Of a DNA stretch of 7,650 nucleotides, positions 3,439 to 7,650 are shown piece by piece. The stretch is from contig CAZOEL010000145.1 of NCBI GenBank assembly GCA_964578835.1, positions 1-7,650 of the forward strand. Reading direction: 5' to 3'. Position 1 is the stretch's first letter. Each line of letters opens with the position of its first letter. The notes beneath the pieces are model-generated. The model ran no database searches, was not told the DNA's origin, and worked only from the letters and a program-made list of their open reading frames with translations. The stretch is from CAZOEL01 sp964578835 (GTDB taxonomy: Bacteria; Desulfobacterota; Syntrophobacteria; Syntrophobacterales; Syntrophobacteraceae). The position numbers and the translations under genes are program-made.

Positions 3439-6280
3439 CAAAACGTGGCAGGATAATCAAGCCACAAGCCAAAACAGAGGCTTTCCCCCTCTTGATGTGG
3501 GAGTATCGGTTTTCCCGAATGCGCTTGATACTAACCCTTCCAGATCCGCCACGATGCGAGAGATTCTCGCCGAGATTAAGGACGGCAAGTATAAGGCCAA
3601 GATAGAGCCTTTGCGGGCGTTAATCGCAGAGCACAAAGAGAAGGAATACGACGCCCGCAAGAAGCGTCTTCCCGCCTTCAGTATGTCCGCCATTTTAACG
3701 ACCAGGGCGAAGGATATTCCCCTCCCCGAGAAGCTCAGAGCACACAGCAACCTATTGCAGATCGACATAGACAAGATCCATGACCTTGAGGCCTTCAGGC
3801 AGAAAATACAGATGGATCAGCATGTTCTTTTCTGCTTCCTTTCGGCAAGCGCGAGAGGATTGAAGATAGGTATCAGAATCGACGGAACAAGGCATGAGGA
3901 AAGCTTTCTTTCCGCTCGAGCCTACTTCAAAGCAAAGTATGATGTGGATATCGACCCGAAGGTTAAAGAGGTTGTGCGGCTCTGCTTTGTGTCGTTCGAT
4001 CCCGATCTTTTCATAAACGAATCGGCGAAAATCCTTCCTGTTTCAAATAACGGGACAAGGCCGAAGAGTCATAATTCACCGCAAGGAAGAGCTTCTTCAG
4101 CTCCCGCAGATCCAGGGCGAAAGCTCACGCACGGAGAGCGGGCGCTTGAGACGGCAAAAAAGATTATCGAACAAAGCGTTGATGGCGAAAAGCTCAACGT
4201 TTTGCTGAAGGCAGGGGAGCTGCTTGGTGGATATGTGGCGGGGGGAATTCTCTCAGAGGAGGATGCTAAAGCTTGCTTGCGGGCTGCGATAGAAGCCAAG
4301 CCAAACGTAAATAATCTCGATGCTGCTTATAAAGCCATTGAAGATAGCTTAAGGCATGGACAACAGAGCCCTATCGAATTTGAAGACCTTGAACGGCAGC
4401 GGCTCGAATATCTTTCAACCAGTTCAAAAAGTGGTGTTCTTGGTGTTCCCGGTGTTCCGGCCAATACTGGTGCGAGTTTAGCCAGGAACACCGAAAAAAA
4501 CGCAGGTGTTCCCGGTGTTCCTGAAAGTTTCCCGGATGAAGCCGAGCGACAGAAATCTTGTTACCGAGTCTATGAGGATTGGTGCGGGCCGAATGGGAAG
4601 GATAAGCCAGGCGTCTATTATCACGCGATGAGTAAAGAGACAAAGGACAAAATCCCTTCACCTGTCGATCAATGGATTTGCGATCCTCTCTATGTCGATG
4701 CAATCACGCGCGACAGCTACGGCGGCAACCACGGGCTTATGCTCAGATTCCGCAATAAGGATAGCGATTGGAAGCTTTGGAACATGCCGGCAAGGCTCCT
4801 CGATGGTGGCGACGAAATGAGAAAAGAGCTCCTGGGCCAAGGGCTCTTTCTGGATATCAAAAATAAGGCGGGTGTTCCCGTCTACATCAACAGCCAGCAC
4901 CCAAAAGCGCGAATGCGGGCGGCTCTTCAAGTCGGATGGCATGAGAACGACTTTGTTTTGCCGGATCGGGTTATCGGTACGAGCAGCGGCGGCGAGGCTG
5001 TGTTTTTTCAATCGGAGGAAGCCGGCGTTGTCCATTACTCGACACGGGGAAGCCTGGACGATTGGCGCACCCATGTCGCGGCTCTATGCGTGGGGAACCC
5101 GCTCCTGACTTTCACCATCAGCGCATCCTTTGCCGGGCCTCTGCTGAGGCTTTGCAATATCGATGGAGCAGGCTTTCATATCTTCGGCGATTCCAGCTCA
5201 GGGAAAACGACATGCTGCAAAGTGGCGGCGGCGACCTGGGGCGAATGGAAAGAGTACATGAGATCATGGAAGGCGACAGCCAACGGCTTAGAAGGCGCGG
5301 CTTGTCTCTTTAATGACGGGCTCCTTGTGCTCGATGAGATGGGAGACGGAGACGGGCGAGAGATAGAGAGGACCGTCTATGCATTGGGCAATGGAAAAGG
5401 AAAGCAGCGGGCGCATGTTACCGGCAGCGCCAAAGCTGTACGATCATGGCGGATTCTTACCCTTTCCAATGGTGAGAAGACATTAGAGGCGCAGCTTGCG
5501 GCTTGCGGGATAACAACCAAGGCGGGCCAATTGGTGCGGCTCCTACAGCTTCCCGTTTTCGGCAAATATGGCGCCTTCGATGATCTTCATGGGTACTCGA
5601 GCGGAAAAGCCTTTTCCAATGCTTTGGTAGCGGCTGCATCGAAATACTACGGGACGCCCGGCATTGCTTTCCTTGAGAAACTAACGGCAATAGTCCAAGG
5701 CGGCGAGGACATATCCGAGGATGTCAAAGCTATCGCCGACCTGCTTACCAAGGACGATCTTTCATCGCAAGAGGACCGGGCCGCTACAGCCTTTGCGCTT
5801 GTAGCGGCTGCGGGGGAGATAGCCACAAAGGAAGAGATTACCGGTTGGAAGCCAGGCGCGGCAATAGATGCGGCAAAGGCTTGCTTTACTCATTGGCGCA
5901 ACCACAGGGGCAAGGGCGATGCCGAAAAGACGCAGATCCTCACAATGCTCTCCGATTTCATAAGCCAATGGGGAGACGCCCGCTTTAGTGATGTGGAGGA
6001 CTATAAGCAGCTTCATGGAGCACGGGCGGGTTATTGGCGAGACACTCCAAAGAACGTAGATGGCGACGAGGTAACAAGGCGCGAATGGCTGCTTACCTCT
6101 GCGGGCTTACGAGAGGCAGTGAAGGGCTTCGATGTGAAGCGGATTACGAGTGTTTTGCTTGCGGCTGGATGGTTGTCGCCTGGCGGCGAAGGGAAGAGCG
6201 CGCAATCTCTCACAGTTCAGAAGAAGAAGTCCCGCTTCTATGTCGTTACGATCCCGGAGGACAACGGCCATGCTGCTTGA
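3428..6280 (+). CDS. Primase-helicase: BT4734/VirE_N-like primase plus DUF927 ATPase
   Basis: A 950-residue replication protein. The start chosen is ATG 3428, behind AGGAGGGG (3416-3423); an in-frame ATG at 3335 lacks a ribosome site. Residues about 43-205 match the BT4734-like/VirE_N type of primase-polymerase domain, with the acidic pair D113/D115 (LLQIDIDKI), SARGLKIGIRI (141-151) and a third acidic strand near D191/D193. Residues 234-318 form a helical region like those after phage primases. A repeat-encoded linker (336-365, GVLGVPGVP and GVPGVP) separates this from a DUF927 domain (about 395-750), with Walker A GDSSSGKTT (587-595), Walker B LLVLDE (632-637) and the family patterns WKATANGLE and ALGNGKGK. 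The C-terminal 200 residues are probably helical and DNA-binding. It should prime and unwind the excised element at its origin. ATPase assignment is firm; primase activity is inferred from family. Confidence 0.92.
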   Translation: MKNSKTWQDNQATSQNRGFPPLDVGVSVFPNALDTNPSRSATMREILAEIKDGKYKAKIEPLRALIAEHKEKEYDARKKRLPAFSMSAILTTRAKDIPLPEKLRAHSNLLQIDIDKIHDLEAFRQKIQMDQHVLFCFLSASARGLKIGIRIDGTRHEESFLSARAYFKAKYDVDIDPKVKEVVRLCFVSFDPDLFINESAKILPVSNNGTRPKSHNSPQGRASSAPADPGRKLTHGERALETAKKIIEQSVDGEKLNVLLKAGELLGGYVAGGILSEEDAKACLRAAIEAKPNVNNLDAAYKAIEDSLRHGQQSPIEFEDLERQRLEYLSTSSKSGVLGVPGVPANTGASLARNTEKNAGVPGVPESFPDEAERQKSCYRVYEDWCGPNGKDKPGVYYHAMSKETKDKIPSPVDQWICDPLYVDAITRDSYGGNHGLMLRFRNKDSDWKLWNMPARLLDGGDEMRKELLGQGLFLDIKNKAGVPVYINSQHPKARMRAALQVGWHENDFVLPDRVIGTSSGGEAVFFQSEEAGVVHYSTRGSLDDWRTHVAALCVGNPLLTFTISASFAGPLLRLCNIDGAGFHIFGDSSSGKTTCCKVAAATWGEWKEYMRSWKATANGLEGAACLFNDGLLVLDEMGDGDGREIERTVYALGNGKGKQRAHVTGSAKAVRSWRILTLSNGEKTLEAQLAACGITTKAGQLVRLLQLPVFGKYGAFDDLHGYSSGKAFSNALVAAASKYYGTPGIAFLEKLTAIVQGGEDISEDVKAIADLLTKDDLSSQEDRAATAFALVAAAGEIATKEEITGWKPGAAIDAAKACFTHWRNHRGKGDAEKTQILTMLSDFISQWGDARFSDVEDYKQLHGARAGYWRDTPKNVDGDEVTRREWLLTSAGLREAVKGFDVKRITSVLLAAGWLSPGGEGKSAQSLTVQKKKSRFYVVTIPEDNGHAA
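4433..4521 (+). repeat. GGTGTTCC repeat cluster 1 (six copies, 3-1-2 orientation)
   Basis: GGTGTTCC or a one-base variant occurs at 4433-4440 (GGTGTTCT), 4442-4449 and 4451-4458, spaced exactly nine bases. An inverted copy (GGAACACC) lies at 4485-4492, then two forward copies at 4505-4512 and 4514-4521. The cluster lies in the linker between primase and ATPase domains, which tolerates inserted sequence. The inverted copy can pair with flanking forward copies (loops of 12 or 26 bases). Forward copies encode Gly-Val-Pro; the inverted one encodes Arg-Asn-Thr. A further GGTGTTCC at 4871-4878 lies in the conserved DUF927 part and may be coincidental. Confidence 0.85.
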
Positions 6281-6692
6281 ATCGCTCATCGGCCAGTTTA
6301 AAGCCGAAAAAGGAACACCAGGAACACCAGACGAAAATTGGGGTGTTCCTGATTCTGATACTCTTAAAACCGCTCCCATCAAGGATATAGGAAAAACGGA
6401 ACACCAAGAACACCAGGAACACCCCAAAATAGAGAATCCAGTTTTGACGGAACTTTTTCGAGTCTATGAAGCCATAGGGCAGCACTACACAAAAGAGCAT
6501 TGGAAGCGGCTTGCTTCTCTTCCAGGATGGAAGCCAAAGCTTGACGAGCTTGAGCAGGCATTCACAGCAGCATGGAAAGAGGGCCGCGATTGTTGGCAGG
6601 AATTCGAAGGCCTCCGCGATCACTGGCGGGCAGGCTTACGGGCGATAAAAGAGCCAAGGGCAGGCGACGAAGACAAGGAGACAGTATGTTGA
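6270..6692 (+). CDS. Repeat-bearing small protein, unknown function
   Basis: The 140-residue product starts at ATG 6270, nine bases after GGAGG (6256-6260), overlapping the primase-helicase stop by 11 bases. Much longer in-frame upstream starts would lie inside the helicase gene and are rejected. Residues 1-13 form a short helix. Residues 14-55 are low-complexity and encoded by the second GGTGTTCC cluster, giving GTPGTP (15-20), GVP (25-27) and EHQEHQEHP (44-52). From about 57 to 130 the protein is helical with many Trp residues (HWKRLASLPGWKP, then DCWQEFEGLRDHW), suggesting a compact domain. No family is recognised. Coupling to the primase-helicase suggests a replication accessory protein, but this is inference. 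The next gene starts inside its last codons (7-base overlap). Confidence 0.72.
   Translation: MLLESLIGQFKAEKGTPGTPDENWGVPDSDTLKTAPIKDIGKTEHQEHQEHPKIENPVLTELFRVYEAIGQHYTKEHWKRLASLPGWKPKLDELEQAFTAAWKEGRDCWQEFEGLRDHWRAGLRAIKEPRAGDEDKETVC
6312..6423 (-). repeat. GGTGTTCC repeat cluster 2 (six copies, inverted image of cluster 1)
   Basis: GGAACACC lies at 6312-6319 and 6321-6328, GGTGTTCC at 6342-6349, then GGAACACC, AGAACACC and GGAACACC at 6398-6405, 6407-6414 and 6416-6423. Adjacent copies are again nine bases apart. Read on the minus strand, the order is three forward, one inverted, two forward: the same pattern as at 4433-4521, including a single GGTGTTCT variant in the triplet. The gap between pair and single copy is 13 bases here and 12 in cluster 1; the other gap is 48 here and 26 there. 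The 48-base gap is fairly AT-rich. An origin with flanking iterons is one possible reading. Confidence 0.85.
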
Positions 6693-6895
6693 CGGAGACT
6701 ATAATTAAATGTGTGAGCTGTGGAAAGACTGACACCATCTACACCAACGTTGATTATGAAATTCCGCCTGGGCGCATTCGTCTTGTAACAGGCGTGTGCG
6801 GGAGCTGCGTTAGAGCTGGGAGAGCACCGGCCACTTTCGAGGAGCTAGAGATCCGATGTCTTGCCTTGGGCGAATGCATGACGGCTGCGAATTAA
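6686..6895 (+). CDS. Small zinc-ribbon protein
   Basis: The 69-residue protein starts at ATG 6686, five bases after AAGGAG (6675-6680), overlapping the previous gene by seven bases. Two CxxC pairs, C9/C12 (KCVSCGK) and C38/C41 (GVCGSC), are placed like the knuckles of a zinc ribbon with a 25-residue beta-rich insert. Two more cysteines (near 57 and 63) lie in the tail and need not bind metal. Such small zinc ribbons are frequent in phages and plasmids and can bind nucleic acid or protein partners. The exact role is unknown. Metal binding is inferred from cysteine spacing. An intergenic gap of 69 bases follows, with only a weak GCAGAA/TTCTGC inverted repeat (6899-6904/6944-6949). Confidence 0.8.
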   Translation: MLTETIIKCVSCGKTDTIYTNVDYEIPPGRIRLVTGVCGSCVRAGRAPATFEELEIRCLALGECMTAAN

Positions 6896-6964
6896 AAAGC
6901 AGAATGTGCAGGAAAACCGGCTTTAATGCTTCAGTTTTTGCGCTTCTGCCAAGGTGAAAACAAA

Positions 6965-7207
6965 ATGAAAATAGTCGATTGCAAGCAACCCCCCAGTGAT
7001 GGAGAGAGACGGAACCGGATCCGCATGAAGAAACCGGCGGATGCTATCCGGCTTCTGAATCGTGTGGTCAATGACCTGATTGGGGGAGACATAGAGACCG
7101 ATAAAGCACGGGCGATCATCTATGCGCTGTCCACTTTGCCTAAGCTTTATGAGGTTGCGGAGCTTGAGAACAGAATCTTACAACTCGAAGAAAGGTTACC
7201 GAAATGA
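6965..7207 (+). CDS. Small helical protein of phage-like type
   Basis: The start at ATG 6965 is eight bases after AAGGTG (6951-6956) and gives 80 residues; an in-frame ATG at 6926 has no ribosome site. After a basic N-terminus, the protein has a helix (DAIRLLNRVVNDLIGG), a turn (DIETDK), a second helix (ARAIIYALSTLPKLYEVA) and a C-terminal coiled-coil-like segment (ELENRILQLEERL). I have the impression that similar small helical proteins, with the pattern 'lln.l..Gei...kA..i.y....l....e..eLe.ri..LE', sit beside terminase genes in prophages and satellites. That is recognition from memory, not a search. It is coupled to the next gene by an ATGA overlap. Confidence 0.7.
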   Translation: MKIVDCKQPPSDGERRNRIRMKKPADAIRLLNRVVNDLIGGDIETDKARAIIYALSTLPKLYEVAELENRILQLEERLPK

Positions 7208-7437
7208 GCCTAAAACAGAGAATCTTGTCACTCGAAGGTAAAGCGAAGCCAGTACAAGACGCGCAGGAAATGGGACCAGGAGTCAAGAGCGTTATGGAGG
7301 CATTGCGGTTTGGAGTATCAGGTGGCGTAGATCCCGCCGAAGATCATACTGAGGGCATAAGTGGAAGCAGCCCGACCGAGGTTATATCCTCGATAGCTTG
7401 GGCTGTTACGGGCAGAGGCGATTCTAAAGGCCAATAA
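7204..7437 (+). CDS. Small protein of unknown function
   Basis: The 77-residue product starts at ATG 7204 in a 4-base ATGA overlap with the previous stop, with AAAGG (7191-7195) as a modest ribosome site. The N-terminus (SLKQRILSLEGK) is helical and resembles the leucine-rich end of the gene before, so the two proteins could interact. From about residue 20 it is Gly/Ser/Asp-rich and probably disordered, with one hydrophobic stretch (EVISSIAWAV) near the end that is too short to span a membrane. No family is recognised. Coupled translation and position suggest a common role with its neighbour. Confidence 0.6.
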   Translation: MSLKQRILSLEGKAKPVQDAQEMGPGVKSVMEALRFGVSGGVDPAEDHTEGISGSSPTEVISSIAWAVTGRGDSKGQ

Positions 7438-7485
7438 CAAAGGAGTCACGGTTATAAATCTGCCGTGCTGAAGGAGGGGGATATC

Positions 7486-7620
7486 ATGGCGAAGGGGGGC
7501 CGAAAGACAAAGTACTCTGACGACATGCCAAAGCGGGCTTATGAGTGGTGCGCTGAGGAAGGCTTTACCGATAAGAAGCTCTGTAAGCTCTTTGAGCCGA
7601 CATTGAGCAGGTCTATGTAG
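7486..7620 (+). pseudogene. Terminase small-subunit-like N-terminus, truncated
   Basis: A 44-codon ORF with a very strong ribosome site, AAGGAGGGGG (7471-7480), five bases before the ATG. The start (MAKGGRKTKYSDD) followed by AYEWCAEEGFTDKKLCKLF is the pattern by which many phage small terminase subunits begin, where a helix-turn-helix normally continues as 'GVS..TL..W'. Here the HTH turn is shortened to FEPTLSRSM and a TAG stops it at 7618-7620, so most of the expected protein is absent. I infer a small deletion plus stop, or a naturally minimal protein. The remaining 30 bases of the window carry no recognisable continuation. Small terminase subunits recognise DNA for packaging; a truncated copy could be inactive or could retain partial DNA binding. 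Confidence 0.55.
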
Positions 7621-7650
7621 CGGAAAGTTGATAAATCTGAATCACAGTGT

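Noticed and set aside
4433..4521. CRISPR array
   Set aside because: Units are 8 bp with 1-base spacing and mixed orientation; CRISPR repeats are longer, uniform in direction and separated by unique spacers of about 30 bp.
4871..4878. Thirteenth GGTGTTCC copy
   Set aside because: Single copy within GVPVYIN of the conserved DUF927 region, explained by protein coding; not counted with the clusters.
4658..5074. 138-residue minus-strand ORF inside the DUF927 domain
   Set aside because: Antisense to well conserved codons of the ATPase; no supporting signal.
6246..6623. Long minus-strand ORFs over cluster 2 (also 6107-6427)
   Set aside because: The 9-bp repeat has no stop in any frame and artificially keeps antisense frames open, producing runs of repeated tripeptides.
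7447..7467. CACGG/CCGTG hairpin before the terminase-like ORF
   Set aside because: Only 5 bp with an 11-base loop and no conserved context; expected by chance.

Overview
The window looks like the left end of an integrated mobile element, most likely a phage satellite, prophage or integrative plasmid, in a Gram-negative bacterium. Balanced GC content, strong GGAGG ribosome sites and a tRNA-Gly-type attachment remnant would fit a deltaproteobacterium (Desulfobacterota), but no host marker gene is visible, so the host assignment is weak. All supported protein genes lie on the + strand, tightly packed and often overlapping.

Left end (1-447): a short flank with no firm gene. Then, reading on the - strand, come the last 23 bases of a tRNA (probably tRNA-Gly, CCA end at 237) and just beyond them its terminator hairpin (190-228). 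This is the layout expected when an element inserts in the 3' end of a tRNA gene, with the element lying to the right. Between this site and the integrase are short direct and inverted repeats, a good sigma70 promoter, a tandem 12-bp repeat at the expected transcription start and a small dyad.

Integration block (448-2019): a complete tyrosine recombinase, followed by two very small genes. The first is probably winged-helix; the second is unknown and best started at a TTG.

Orphan gene (2134-2850): a 238-residue protein of unknown function. Its 114-base leader has nested or competing stem-loops and places the Shine-Dalgarno sequence in a hairpin loop.

Replication block (3030-6895): an AlpA/excisionase-type HTH protein, a small unknown protein, and a 950-residue replication protein. 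The latter fuses a BT4734/VirE_N-like primase region to a DUF927 P-loop ATPase. A small repeat-bearing protein and a zinc-ribbon protein follow. Start/stop overlaps (two of exactly 11 bases) suggest translational coupling.

Right part (6965-7650): two small overlapping genes of the kind found in phage packaging neighbourhoods, then a short ORF resembling the N-terminus of a phage terminase small subunit that stops after 44 codons.

The most unusual signal is a family of 8-bp GGTGTTCC elements with 9-bp spacing. They form two six-copy clusters, one in the primase-helicase gene (4433-4521) and one in the next gene (6312-6423). Each cluster has a 3-1-2 orientation pattern, and the second is the inverted image of the first. 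The copies are translated in all three phases of one orientation, so selection on DNA or RNA is more likely than on protein. They are candidate iterons of the element's origin.

The order int, AlpA-like regulator, primase-helicase, repeats, terminase-like gene resembles phage-inducible chromosomal islands. That comparison is inference from gene order.
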